Origin: Chaenocephalus aceratus
Taxonomy: Eukaryota > Chordata > Actinopteri > Perciformes > Channichthyidae
Length of the DNA: 64,000 bases
NCBI GenBank assembly: GCA_023974075.1
Contig: CM043793.1
Coordinates: 9,046,788 to 9,110,787 of the forward strand
Reading direction: 5' to 3'
Part shown: positions 11,939 through 22,427 of the stretch, in pieces
How the letters are laid out: each line of letters starts with the position of its first letter
Numbering within the stretch: position 1 is the first letter of the stretch
Program-made: the position numbers and the translations under genes
Notes under the pieces: generated by a model
Databases searched by the model: none
Seen by the model: the letters and a program-made list of their open reading frames with translations, nothing else
What the model was told of the DNA's origin: nothing

Positions 11939-13013
11939 AAGTTTTCTGAAATAGCATGTTTAAATATGCAAATTATTCATTATCTCATTAAATATGCACA
12001 TATTTTAACACATTTCAGGAATCAAAATCTGAACTTTGGATAAAGCCAGGTTCAAAATTCTTGTTTCATGTTGTAGTCATATTAGTATCTAAGGCTTTTA
12101 CAGACGGGATATTGGATATCTCTTTTTATCACTCCATAAATCAGAAAATACTGTCAACAGCCCTAAAATATCAATTTTCGCCATGTGTTTAGGTATACAA
12201 TGTTGTATAATTCAGGCTATGAATGATATATGAACAAACACTTCTGTAAAAGCCTTCATAATATTGATAGGAATATAACTGGAAGGTTTGGTGTATCTAC
12301 GTGCTACTTAAGTTGAAATTTCGAACTCAGAGTAGGAGAAAAAACTAATTTTGAGAAAACGACCTTTAGAAATTGCAGTGAGGCGCTAGCTAAACCCTCC
12401 TGTTCTTTGGATGATAGCTTGCGCATCGACGCACTCCGTGAAGGTATTTAATGGTCAGGGTCATTTGTTTTTTGTATAACCTTGCTTCGTGCAAGTGACA
12501 ATTGTTGTCGTCTTCTCTGTGAACGTTTTTTTTGCCGTTCTTTTGCCATTTTGAGATTTCAATTTCTAGCGGAAAGCTAACCAGGAAGTGTTTTAGCACA
12601 CCACATGACGCATCTGAACGAATCACGTTGTCAGAAATTGACACCAGCCAATGAGATTTCGTTTCTTGGTTTAAGACCCCTTTGTACTTTCACGATTGGT
12701 TGCTGATACAAAAGAAATGACCATATTTGGATCCGATGAGATTGTGCAGGAGAGACGGAGCTTTCCAACGATATCTCTGTTGACATGGTGCACACAGCGG
12801 TCGCGGTCGCGTTAGAATGCTAACTTTTGGTGAATTTAGGAGAAATCTACAGACGCAAATAGACAAACTATAGTAAAATAAACACTTAAGTGTATTTTGT
12901 ACGTTTTCCATCCAAAAGCCTGAAAGAAAACATGTTATAAAATCAAAATAGCACAAAATCTCAAAATTGACCAGTACTTGAAAAACGATGTTTTTGCCTG
13001 CCGTGTCTCTTAA

Positions 13014-13156
13014 AAAATAAATGTTTTAAACATAATATCCTGAGCTTGACCAAAATATTTGTCTAGATTTTTTCTGAAGCCTTCCGAGTAAATCGGCAGA
13101 AGCGCTGACACCTCCTCATCACTCCACCGCTCCCATGTTTTCTTTTGTGTTGCCAT
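13014..13156 (-). pseudogene. Myb/SANT-like (trihelix) ORF start of a PIF/Harbinger-type element
   Basis: From ATG at 13156, the minus strand reads about 44 residues, including TWERWSDEEVSALL, the typical first helix of the Myb-like DNA-binding protein carried by PIF/Harbinger transposons. The frame then stops at the TTAA junction at 13010, where the neighbouring element begins, so the ORF is probably cut by that insertion. The other side of this Harbinger-type element may be the sequence at 14135-14400, with the GACTCG element inserted between them; this is an inference. Confidence 0.45.
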
Positions 13157-13192
13157 AAGTTAATCTCTCTCCGTTGGTGCGCTGGGCTAATG

Positions 13193-14126
13193 CCAGAGAT
13201 GGAGTATTCGAGTCCTGGACTCAGACTCGAGTCGGACTCGAGTGCCGATTTTCGGGAATCGTGACTTGACTCGGACTCGCGCACTGATTGACGCGACTCA
13301 CACTTGGACTCGTGAATTTTCGCGCACGATGACTTGGACTCGGACTCGTGAATTTTTCCCCCCACGATGACTCGGTCTCGTGAATTTCTCCCCCCACGAT
13401 GACTCGGACTCGACTTGTACATTGACGCTCCGACTTCGACTCGGACTCGAGCAAGTTTTCTCTGGAGTCTGATGTCCTCTATCCTGGCGTGTGCACCTGC
13501 GAGGCGAGTTCACGTACTGGGCCCCGCTATTCCAGTCTAAAGATGTCTTGATCGTATTACTATCAAAATAAAAGTGCAAAAGGAAACTTTACCATAAGAA
13601 AATATTGGCATACAAATATAATCACTTCTCTAAAGGGTAACTCATTTTAAATATAGTTAGACATATTAAAGGTCATTTCCAATAATAAAAATAATAATAA
13701 TAATAATAATATTAATATTAGTAATAAGCATATTACAAGAATTGTAACTCGCTTCACAGCAGTTCAATAGACACATTAGTATAATATGACAGGATAAAAG
13801 CAATGTAGAGGAGCTACAGCTACATTTCAACACATATATCCACTAAGATTAATACATGAAGACTTGTGACTCAGACTTGACTTGGACTCTTCTTAGGTGA
13901 CTCGGACTTGGACTCGGACTTGAACACAGGTAATGATGACTCAGACTCGGGCTCGACTCGGACACTCCTTGGGTGACTCGGACTTGGACTCGGACTCGAA
14001 AACAGGTAATGATGACTCGGACTCAACTCGGACACTCCTTGGGTGACTCAGACTTGGACTCGGACTCGAAGAGTGCTGACTCGAGAGTGACTTGGACTCG
14101 TGAATTGGTGACTTGACTACAACACT
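13193..14126. mobile_element. Non-autonomous hAT-like element built of GACTCG repeats
   Basis: Left end CCAGAGATGGAGTA and the reverse complement of the right end AGTGTTGTAGTC form short imperfect inverted ends. Flanks GGCTAATG (13185-13192) and GGCTAAAG (14127-14134) match at 7 of 8 positions, a hAT-size duplication. Two blocks (13205-13455 and 13866-14115) consist of irregular repeats of GACTCGGACTCG and GACTTGGACTCG. A 400-bp AT-rich centre separates them, with a short AAT array at 13682-13712. Ser/Arg/Glu-rich ORFs across the blocks are repeat translations. Confidence 0.6.
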
Positions 14127-14134
14127 GGCTAAAG

Positions 14135-14404
14135 CTAATGCTAATAATGCTAATGCGAGCAAATAAAATGGCGGCTTCACAAAACTTTTCAAAGTTTTGC
14201 GGGGCGTGGTTTGCAATTTGCAAATCAGAAATTGGAACCTTTTTCTCCCCAAGAAAGTCCCTGCTCTCTAGCAGGGACTGAAAAGGGGTGAAAACGTTCC
14301 CGAAAAAAAGTTCTCGTTCCAGATCTTTTTGGTGTGAACGAAAAATCCCAGGAACTATCGGAACTATTCCTGGGAAAAGTACTCCGGTGTGAAAGTGCCT
14401 AATG
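14135..14404. repeat. Dispersed repeat, probable PIF/Harbinger-like end
   Basis: Contains the inverted pair AGTCCCTGCT / AGCAGGGACT (14257-14279), then GAACG- and GGAAC-rich sequence ending in CCGGTGTGAAAGTGCC near 14399. GGTGTGAA-type termini are common in teleost Harbinger MITEs. No target duplication could be fixed. It may be the right part of the element whose Myb-like ORF lies at 13014-13156. Confidence 0.4.
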
Positions 14405-14614
14405 ACTCTGCTACGACCCCTTTTTACTGCAGATATACACTGGTTGGTCTACTTGCTAAGTGCTATCCAACCTCTGCAGTCATAATGCAGCAGCTCGACT
14501 GGTTTCCAGCTTTCCTAAGTTCTTCCACACAACACCGCTCCTCCGCTCCCTTTACTGGCTGCCAGTGGCTGCCCGACTCTAATTCAAGACATTAGTAGTG
14601 GCCTGTGAAGAGAT

Positions 14615-15639
14615 TAGGGGTGCAACAACGATGACCAAATTAGTTGGCAACTAATTCGGTCGTCGATTAGTTGGTGACGTCATCACGTGTGTTTTACGTG
14701 CCGTTAAGCTCCAACGTTATTGGTCTTTTTATCTGTACTGGAGACATTTAAAAAATATATCTCATGTATTATTGCTACATAAGCATTATATCGCAGTCTT
14801 AGTTTCGCCAACTCGTTTCTAATATGCAAAAAGACAAACAAATGCGTCTATGATATATTTTCGATCTTTCCAATCCAGAAGAGAGATCTTTCTCTCCCGT
14901 CTGTGTGCGAGGGGGCGGGGCAGTTTACACACACGCGGCTGCTACATGCAGCAACACACGGCGGGGATGGCGGAGAGAACATGCTCCGAGGTGTGGTTAA
15001 ACTTTACCCGTCTCGATGCTCGTTGCCAAAAGTGCAATAAGAGTTTAGCATGTAAGGGCGGTAACACGAGCAATTTGTCTAAACATTTAGCAAAAGTGCA
15101 CCACATTCAGACGGAGGAATGCACTGGGTTCGACTGTCTTTCTAGTAGCTCTGTAGCCCCCCCATCCACGAGTAACGTTTCCACGTCAGGTGTTATGTAT
15201 GCTAGCAGCAACACACGGAGTTAACTACATTATACAAACATGGGTTAATGATTAGAGGTAACTGAGTTACTTTTTTGTTAAAGTTTCAGCTATTCTGTTT
15301 ACAGTTCTGTCATCAGATTACTGTCATCAGAAAACACTGTTGTTTCTTTTGATGTGAAATATTATTTATTTACTTTAAATAAAAAGCAATGTTAATTTTG
15401 TTCAAAATGTGTTTAGTTAATTTAATAATATATGTATTTTTGAATCAAGTATTCATCTTTATTGTCTTCATTGTTAGTTTCCACATGCCTAAAACAACCT
15501 CAAGCTACATCTAAAAGTTGATGGCTAAATAAGAGCGTTTGAGAAATTGTGCAAGGCATAATAGTCCGACTAGTCGATTAATCGTTTCATTAATCGATAG
15601 ATTAATCGATTATCAAATTAGTCGTTTGTTGCAGCCCTA
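14615..15639 (+). mobile_element. hAT element, 1025 bp, with BED-finger ORF
   Basis: Left end TAGGGGTGCAACAACGA and the reverse complement of the right end TAGGGCTGCAACAAACGA are inverted termini. The flanking 8-mers GAAGAGAT (14607-14614) and GAAGGGAT (15640-15647) match at 7 of 8 positions. The element encodes only a BED zinc finger and lacks the catalytic core, so it could move only with a transposase supplied elsewhere. Confidence 0.85.
14946..15224 (+). CDS. BED zinc-finger N-terminal fragment of a hAT transposase
   Basis: Reading from the Met-Gln-Gln-His start, the ORF has a BED finger: the VW-x2-F start (EVWLNFTRLD), the Cys pair CQKC, the TSNLSKHL helix and the H-x4-H type ending (KHLAKVHH). 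BED fingers bind DNA near hAT ends. The ORF continues with a Ser-rich stretch and stops at 15222-15224; the RNase H-like catalytic domain is absent. The ORF can be opened further upstream (14850), but the domain start and the pattern in relatives favour a start near 14946-14967. Confidence 0.6.
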   Translation: MQQHTAGMAERTCSEVWLNFTRLDARCQKCNKSLACKGGNTSNLSKHLAKVHHIQTEECTGFDCLSSSSVAPPSTSNVSTSGVMYASSNTRS

Positions 15640-15692
15640 GAAGGGATGTGGCCCTCCCTGGATGCAGGACATGGATAAACCATACACTCTAG

Positions 15693-16434
15693 TAGGGCTG
15701 TGCAATTAGTCGTATTTTAATCTCGATTTTGGCTTGCAGCGATTACGAAAACAGCGTAATCGAAATAAAACGATTATTTTGCTGCATTCCCTTTCGCAAT
15801 GATGCTCTCAATTTGTCTTGCGCTTTCACCCCTCCCTAAAAGCCCTCTCGGCCAGGTTGTGTTGTGACTTGCATGCTGTTTAACAAATCCATATAAAGAT
15901 GTTACAAGGGAAGCTTTAGTTGCCGTGTCTTTATTCTCCGGTCTCTAGCGTACAGTCAACTTTTACTAACTCGTCAAGCCGGAGCCTCTTAGCTCGCTAC
16001 TTCCGGTTTCCGGGTAAGGGGTTACCAAAATAAGAGTACTGCGTGTAGCAGTATAATTAAACATTACAGGTTGTGAGTGACATAGTTAACATATTTACAG
16101 TATATTTGTTTAGTAGGTTGTGGAAGTGCGCTCCAAAATATTTGTTGATCTTTATTGGTATTTATTATTTTAATATTATTTATTTAAATGTAGATATAAA
16201 TGTATAATTTTTATTTATTTTTTTATTTGCATTAGTTTTTCAGTTGAATTATACTTAAAGTTCAGGGTAATCAACTGTTAAAAATATACTATTCAAATTA
16301 TTATTATTTTTTATTTTAAAGTTCAATAAATGGATGTTTCCAAAGTCAATTAATAATTGTATTTAATAATCGTGATATCAATATTGACCACAAATAATCG
16401 TGATTATGATTTTTGTCATAATCGAGCAGCCCTA
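15693..16434. mobile_element. hAT MITE, 742 bp
   Basis: Left end TAGGGCTGTGCAATTAGTCG and reverse-complemented right end TAGGGCTGCTCGATTATGAC. Flanking 8-mers CACTCTAG (15685-15692) and CACTCCAG (16435-16442) match at 7 of 8. The sub-ends carry AATCG/CGATT-rich sequence. No coding capacity. Confidence 0.85.
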
Positions 16435-16604
16435 CACTCCAGCACCTTCACTCTGCCCTGCATCGGCCAATTGGCTCGCTTCTCCCTCACTGCGAGTGGG
16501 ACCCAGATACTCCACTTCTTCTGAGTTTGGACCTTTATTGTTTACTACTTTTAGAAAGTCCCTTTGGATAAAAGTGTCACCTAAAGTAAATGTACACAAC
16601 AACT

Positions 16605-17549
16605 ACCAGGAACATCTTTTTTTGTAGTTTCTGCCACAGTACTGTAGGTGTTTACAGGAACACATTTCTCCATAATGAAATACACACCGACTCATAAGGT
16701 GGAAACAATTCCAGTGTCACCGTAAACATGTCAAATTCTGGCTTTATGTCCATCTAGTCTGAGACTTTTTGATGACAGTGCTGCGTTTGCCATGTTTTCC
16801 ATTTCAGATCCTCTGTTTACTTTCCCTCTTTGCTCATCTACATATCTGCTATGGATCAGACTCATTAGTCCATCACTTTTCCCAGAATACTACACACCTT
16901 CTCTGAATGATCCTATGTTTATCTTCCCAGCCAATAGGCTCCTTTCCTTTTCACAATGTTTTCCCCCTGCTAATCAGCTCCCTGCCTACTTTCTTGTTTA
17001 ATCATCTCATTCCCCTCACCTTAGCTTCTCTCAATCTGCACTTCATCCCCTCAGATTAGCTTGTTTGTAAATTCTGGGCATCGGTCGAGCAATCCTTTTT
17101 GCTTAGGAAGCTTCCTAACAGAGCGAAATGATCTGAAAGTACCTAAATTGCAGCCATAAGAGCTGATCAAATCCTCCCGATGATATGGAAAGGTGCTTCT
17201 ATGATTTCTTTATCATCTCCTTAGCTTAGGATACACTGGACTATCCTTTAGAAAAGGGAAGGAGATAATGCTATCTAACAATTCCTTGCGTCCGCATCGA
17301 TTAAAGTGATTAAGTGATAAAGTGATTCTGCGGTTCACTAAAACAACTGATCATGACCAACACACTCTGAGGATTTAAGTTACAGTGCTTCAGAAGCATT
17401 TTCCATCTGCTGCAATAACTTGCTAAAATGCTTTAATGTTTTAGACTTTACCTATATCTTAGTAATCCATCCCTGGAAAATTGAGTTTCACGATGGCAGA
17501 CGCATATCAAAGTCATCTGCCGTCACATCTTAATTACAACTACCCAGTG
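16605..17549. other. No recognised feature
   Basis: Ordinary non-coding sequence; short ORFs only, no repeat or family recognised. Confidence 0.5.
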
Positions 17550-17552
17550 TAA

Positions 17553-18130
17553 TACCTCATTCACACCAACGGTGTTTCAGGGCCAGTTCGGAGCTGGAGC
17601 TTGAAAAGCACCGGGTTTTCCTCTTCACACCGCAGCGGAGCAGCCTCTTAGCTCCGGAATCCGGTTCGTTTCAAGCACCAAAAAATTGTCCGGCCAGAGC
17701 AAAAGCACCGCATACGTCACGCTTACGTCGAGGCGGGGGCAGGGGCAGGGGCGGGATCAACTCCTGAACAACAACAAAAAGGCGGCGTTTTATCCAGCTT
17801 GTACACAACGATGGAGCAACTTAACAAGCAGCAGTGGTCAACTGAAGAGACCTACTACTTACTGGGAATCTGGTCTTCCGAAGAGGTACAGAGGAAGCTG
17901 GAGCACAATCAGCCATTGTTGTTGTTGTCGGTATCAGCTGTGAGGGGTTTCCGCGCGGTTTGGCTTTATGAAGCAGGCACGTAAACAGTTAGACGATGAC
18001 GCAATGACGCAGCACCAGTCGGACTCTGGGCAGTGTGAAAAGAGCCGGAGCTAAACCGAAGAACCGGTTCTGAACCTGAAAATCTCTACCACAGAGCTTG
18101 AACCGGAGTTGCGTTGGTGTGAATGAGGTA
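17553..18130. mobile_element. PIF/Harbinger MITE, 578 bp, TAA target duplication
   Basis: Inverted termini TACCTCATTCACACCAACG at both ends (right end read as reverse complement), flanked by TAA at 17550-17552 and 18131-18133. A 3-bp TAA/TWA duplication and a Myb-like ORF are both typical of PIF/Harbinger elements. The transposase gene is absent, so this is a non-autonomous derivative. Confidence 0.88.
17811..17984 (+). pseudogene. Myb-like (trihelix) DNA-binding ORF fragment of Harbinger
   Basis: Begins MEQLNKQQWSTEETYYLLGI, which matches the WS-x-EE-x3-LL first helix of the Harbinger Myb-like protein that helps the transposase bind DNA and enter the nucleus. The similarity fades after about 35 residues and the frame ends at 57 residues, so only the first helix of the domain is kept. 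An in-frame ATG four codons upstream exists, but the domain start fits 17811. Confidence 0.5.
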
Positions 18131-18133
18131 TAA

Positions 18134-19039
18134 GTGCACTTGTATTCTCTTTACACCACGGCTCTCTTTTACTAACTCCTAATGAGTTCTCCTTGATTTC
18201 TTGTCTAAACCCCATGACTTTTTTTCATGACTGCCACTTAGGTACGTCCGGGATACTTCTCTCACTGAACATTCAATTAAAGTTGTTCCCTTTTAAAGTT
18301 CTTGTTGCCTCCAAGTCTCCTGCATTTATGTCCACCTGCTCCACTTCCAAAAAAAGTGTATCGCTTAAGGCTAGTGATACAAGACATGCATATAAAGTAG
18401 CTGATACTGCCAATCTTTTTTCACTGGGAATATTTCTATGGTAATATTATATGTATGGTAAATATAATTACTTAATGCTTAATCAACACAAAAACAATTC
18501 AGTTCAACTCCATTCTTTTGGAATGGAAGCAGAAATCTCAAAGTTGTAAGCCTTACATTTATCTCAACGAATGTCTGCTCTAAATATCACAGCAATCCAT
18601 CCACTAGTTGAAGGTTGGCCCACATTTTTAGGCCAACAGACTGCTTGACATAATGCGTCTCAGGATAATGTGCCTTAAATCGTCTAAACTAATATAGTGA
18701 CACATTTACTGGCCAAAATCTCTCAAGGGGGTTCCAAGAGGGATTATTTGGCACTGCAGCCAGTCCCCCCAGGCTAATAATCTATTGCTTTTACTATTAG
18801 ATAATCAGATCATGTATGCCAAACTGGGGCAAAAGAGTGGGACAAAGTCTACTAGTTTTGTCCTCCCTGAGACTAATAATCACGTCACATGACATACTCT
18901 GAATACTCTCTATCACCTACTTGTTGGGGTGTTACAGCCCAGAGGGAAAACAAGTTTGTTTTAGGTTAAAAAAAAAAATGTGGATTCTGAAAGCCTGTTT
19001 ACTTTTACAGTAAACTGAGCAATGTTTATGGTAATAAAA
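18134..19039. other. No recognised feature
   Basis: AT-rich non-coding sequence; an ORF at 18193-18444 has no recognisable domain. Confidence 0.5.
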
Positions 19040-19236
19040 TTAAAAGGGGCCCGATTGTGCTTTTGGGGGTTTTCTCTTTCCTGTAGTGTGTTGTATAGGT
19101 TTTTGTTATAGTTCAGGCCAGAGGGAGTTTCTCTCCCCCCCCCCTGACTGAATTGCCTCCATTTGACCTCTTTGTTTACTTCCGTAATACATCACTATGT
19201 AACCCTTGTGCTTCTACTTGCTAGCTCCAACATATA

Positions 19237-20338
19237 GAGAGGCGAAGTCCCTCCCTTTCCGGGGGAGCTCCATGGGACCTTATTTCGGAAAAAGTATGTA
19301 TTGAAGTCAATGGCGAGAGAAAGATTATCTTTCGATCCCGTTTGAATTGTGCCACGAATTACACATGTTTGTCAATTTAAAAGATAATTTTGCAAGTCAA
19401 AAAAATACAAATGTGTCGTAAAACTGTGAAGTAAGACTTTTGTTTGTGTGAAACGCTCAATGAACTACATCTCTGGTCTCGCACAACAACACACGTCACC
19501 AAGATGGCCGTCACTACTGTCTTGCCAAAAAAGTGATTGACTACCCTCACTATCACCACAATGAAACACGTCCAGAAGAATGTCATGCAAAGCTGCCTGC
19601 CTGCCTTCCTTCAATTCTCCCTGAACTGCCTGATCTTTTTAATGTTCAATGTTAACCATTTCTGCAGAGAGCATGAAGTAGAAAAGATTGCCGATGCTAA
19701 TGTAGCGTGAGCTCTTGCATTCCCCCCCGGGCTTAAATGGTGTATTATAGAATGATGACACCGGTGTCACAGTACTATTCAAAGGGTTCACGAAATATGA
19801 CTACTACTCTTACTGTTTAACATTTTGGGTTACTTAGTGTTACTTCATGTTAAGGCTAATATCAATGACAAGGCTAAGGCTGTAATGCTAACTAACGTGC
19901 TTGCTACTAGCTAGGTAGCTAACTTGATCCAGCCACTCCTGGTCCTTTCATCAGACGGGAAGCGAAAGAACGAGCAAGACCCATTGCTGGTATGATTACA
20001 ACCTGGTACTAAGCACACAGGCATCTTGTTAAAGTTATCTTAGCTATCTCTTATATTTAATGGAGGAAAACAATTATGACATCACTTACGCGACTCTGGG
20101 ATTTGCTTTCTAGTTGCGTATTTTTCATAGTCTTATATTTCAACAGTTTTACGACAAACTGTGACTTTTTTGACATGGAAATTATTTTTTTTAAATTGAC
20201 AAACATCATATGTGTAATTCATGGCACAATTCAATCGCGATTGAAAGATACGTTTTCTCTCCCCATTGACTTCAATACATAATTCTTCCGAAATAAGGTC
20301 CGATGGGGCGGAAGTAGATGGGCGGGACTTCGCCTCTC
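19237..20338. mobile_element. Long-TIR element, about 1.1 kb, nested
   Basis: Both ends start GAGAGGCGAAGTCC. The inverted match runs with gaps for about 200 bp per arm and includes GGACCTTATTTCGGA, TATGTATTGAAGTCAATGG and GTCGTAAAACTG in both arms. The centre is non-coding. It split the host MITE around its CCAATACATTGTA stretch. The target duplication is unclear (CATATA on the left, GATTGTA on the right), so I cannot name the superfamily. Confidence 0.75.
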
Positions 20339-20487
20339 GATTGTATTTGATACGCTAAGGGGCGGGACATCTCTAAGCTGTTGACCAATCACAACTAAGC
20401 AGGCCAGCTAACTAATCAGAGCTGACTGGGCACTGGTTTCAGACAGAGGGTGAAAGAGGTGCTGCAGTACTTTTTTTGAACATTAAA

Positions 20488-21180
20488 AGGGGACCCATCA
20501 TGCAAAATGCACTTTGTGATGTCTTTTATACATAAATGTGTCCCCGGTGCGTCGGGGAACTCACGCAGCGTCAGAAAATAAAACCCTCTCTCTTTTCCTC
20601 CGTACAAAAATCTTTTAAAAACGGGTGTACAACGAGCGGATACAGATTTCCATCAAAACTGACGTGTCCATCCGAAGTGACGTCGGCGGACCCACAGAAA
20701 GTTGCTATCAGAAACAATGCCTGACGTGTTTTGGACATCTTTGTTTACATTAGCAAGCCTCGCTAACACTCAGAGCTAACCTGTACTGAAGAGCACATGT
20801 GTTTAAAAAGCAGGAAATAAAAAAAGAACTCACCTTGTGATAAACCTGCAAGAGAAAAAGCATTTGAGCTCCATACTATTTCAAAAATAATCCTTGACGT
20901 GGTTTAAACAGGATGGCGTTTTATCACAACCAAATTTTACTTTATCTCCGGTAGAATTCTGATCAGGCATTAGCTCCGCCTCCTCTTCTTTCTTTTTTTC
21001 AAGCTAAGGACCCAAAATCTGCGTTTCTCTAACAGGGCTTCAAAAGAGGGGTTTGAGCAGTATGAGGCATGGCTACAATGGGTGATTTGTTTGGTATTTT
21101 GAAAAAAAAACTTCACAGACATGTTTTATATAGGTATGGCCCTACAATATATTTTTCAAATATAGCATGATAGGTCCACT
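20488..21180. mobile_element. TTAA-type MITE, 693 bp, nested
   Basis: Left end AGGGGACCCATCATGC and reverse-complemented right end AGTGGACCTATCATGC. It is flanked by TTAAA on both sides (20483-20487 and 21181-21185), and the host sequence CATTAAAGCATGG is restored when the element is set aside. This is piggyBac-like target choice. No supported ORF. Confidence 0.85.
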
Positions 21181-21254
21181 TTAAAGCATGGAAATATGTC
21201 ACAGTAGAGGCACTAAATACAAACCTGAAAATGAGCAGAATAGGGCACCTTTAA

Positions 21255-21880
21255 GTTAAACTGAATAATTCAAACGGGAGGAACCACAGAACAAATGAAT
21301 GAAAGGGTATTTCTACAGTAGAAAATGACTGTACAGTATCAAAACAATCACTCATGTCCGGATTTATGAACCCTGGGGAGGCCAATCAAATCTCCCGCTT
21401 CCGCTTGGAAAATCTGCTCTGAGATTGTAGGCCAGAGGCGGCCAAGGAGAAATCTTCTCCTGTATCTGGAATCTGTCTCCTAAAGACACTGATGGATTTG
21501 TCTCCATCTTCTTATTTATGCCAGGATGGCATGTTGTCATTTCAGGCTAGCAGGTGGCTCTTTGATGATCTATTGATTTTCTTCTCTTCTACTCTGGCTT
21601 GACTTTTTTCTCTCCCACTCTTTGCTGTTGTTCTCCCCTCATCAGAGCCTGGAGAGATGATGGTACGAACAGCTGCAGCCCACAAAGAGGTAAAATGGGA
21701 GGGAAAAAAGCTTGATCTGTATAGGATGTTCCACTCTTGACTTGCTGCTTAATTTGATGCAAAGGAACTGTTTGAAAAATATTTTCAGCTGTGGTTTTCC
21801 TCTATTACAGATATACTGAGGACATCCACGTACATGACCCTGATTAGATTCAAATGTTGGCTCTGCAAGAACACAGCACT
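21255..21880. other. No recognised feature
   Basis: Non-coding sequence without repeats or exon signals I can support. Confidence 0.5.
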
Positions 21881-21920
21881 AGGTACAGGTACAGGTACAG
21901 GTACAGGTACAGGTACAGGT
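21881..21920. repeat. (AGGTAC)n hexamer array, about 6.7 units
   Basis: Perfect tandem AGGTAC repeats. Short microsatellite. Confidence 0.95.
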
Positions 21921-22149
21921 CACATATAGAAACACTGATCATCCAGAGAGTGAAACTGCACACTGAACAGCAGAAGGTTTACCTGAACTATTGTGAGACA
22001 TCAACACCTTAATAAAGAAAAGACAAAAATGTGTTGTCCTAACTTAAAGAGAGCTGTTCAAGGAGTATGTTGTCAAATTATAATACGATGTTATAATAAT
22101 CCAGAATAAGGAACTCACATCAGTAGAAAGTCAACTTTGTACGTGACAA

Positions 22150-22328
22150 GCTGGACATACTAACTGGTTGACCAATCACAACAGAGCCGACCAATCAGAG
22201 CAGACTGGGCTCTTGTTTCAGACAGAGGTTGAAAAGAGGTGCTGCCACACAGGCAGTATGATAAAATGAAAGCATTTGAGACACAAAATACAATTATAAA
22301 ACCTGAAAATGAGCATAATAGAGCACCT
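22150..22328. mobile_element. Right-end fragment of the GGGGCCC TTAA MITE family
   Basis: Matches the right half of the copy at 45464-45910: GTTGACCAATCACAAC, TTTCAGACAGAGG, AAAAGAGGTGCTGC and CTGAAAATGAGCATAATA. No left half and no right TTAA, so it is a truncated copy. Confidence 0.7.
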
Positions 22329-22394
22329 ACAGTATAAAGCCAATAGCTCCATTAGACTTTTACAGTATAAAGCCAATAGCTCCATTAGACTTTT
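22329..22394. repeat. Perfect 33-bp tandem duplication
   Basis: Two identical 33-bp units (22329-22361 and 22362-22394), starting ACAGTATAAAGCCAATAG. It abuts the end of the MITE fragment. Confidence 0.95.
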
Positions 22395-22427
22395 CCTAGC
22401 TCGAGCCACATATAACTCTATTAGAGA

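Larger units (their letters stand above)
9133..13009. mobile_element. TTAA-flanked element, host of a Rex3-like LINE
   Basis: Left end GGCGAGACACCCCAGG follows the TTAA at 9129-9132. The reverse complement of the right end, GAGACACGGCAGG, abuts TTAA at 13010-13013. Without the LINE (9249-11938) and one copy of its target repeat, the element is about 1.18 kb. Its right part (11951-13009) is AT-rich with no supported ORF. It shares its left TTAA with the MITE at 8342-9128. The inverted ends are short and imperfect, so this call is an inference from the two TTAA sites plus partial terminal similarity. Confidence 0.5.
14405..16600 (+). mobile_element. L2-type LINE 3' end, split by two hAT insertions
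   Basis: Three pieces (14405-14614, 15640-15692, 16435-16600) read as one decayed LINE tail on the plus strand. Piece 1 encodes a run with TPLLRSLYWLPVAARL-like residues (SLYWLPVAARL visible), typical of the reverse transcriptase C-terminus. Piece 3 encodes ASPSLRVGPRYSTS and ends in CTTTGGATAAAAGTGTCACC, the classic 3' tail shared by fish L2 LINEs and their SINE partners. The hAT elements at 14615 and 15693 interrupt it. Frameshifts and stops show it is dead. Confidence 0.7.
19044..21250. mobile_element. TTAA MITE carrying two nested insertions
   Basis: Left end AAGGGGCCCGATT and reverse-complemented right end AGGTGCCCTATT, flanked by TTAA at 19040-19043 and 21251-21254. The body matches the copy at 45464-45910 in three blocks: 19044-19236, 20339-20487 and 21186-21250. 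Between the blocks sit a long-TIR element (19237-20338) and another TTAA element (20488-21180). Once both are set aside, the MITE is about 410 bp, close to the 45464 copy. Confidence 0.8.
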
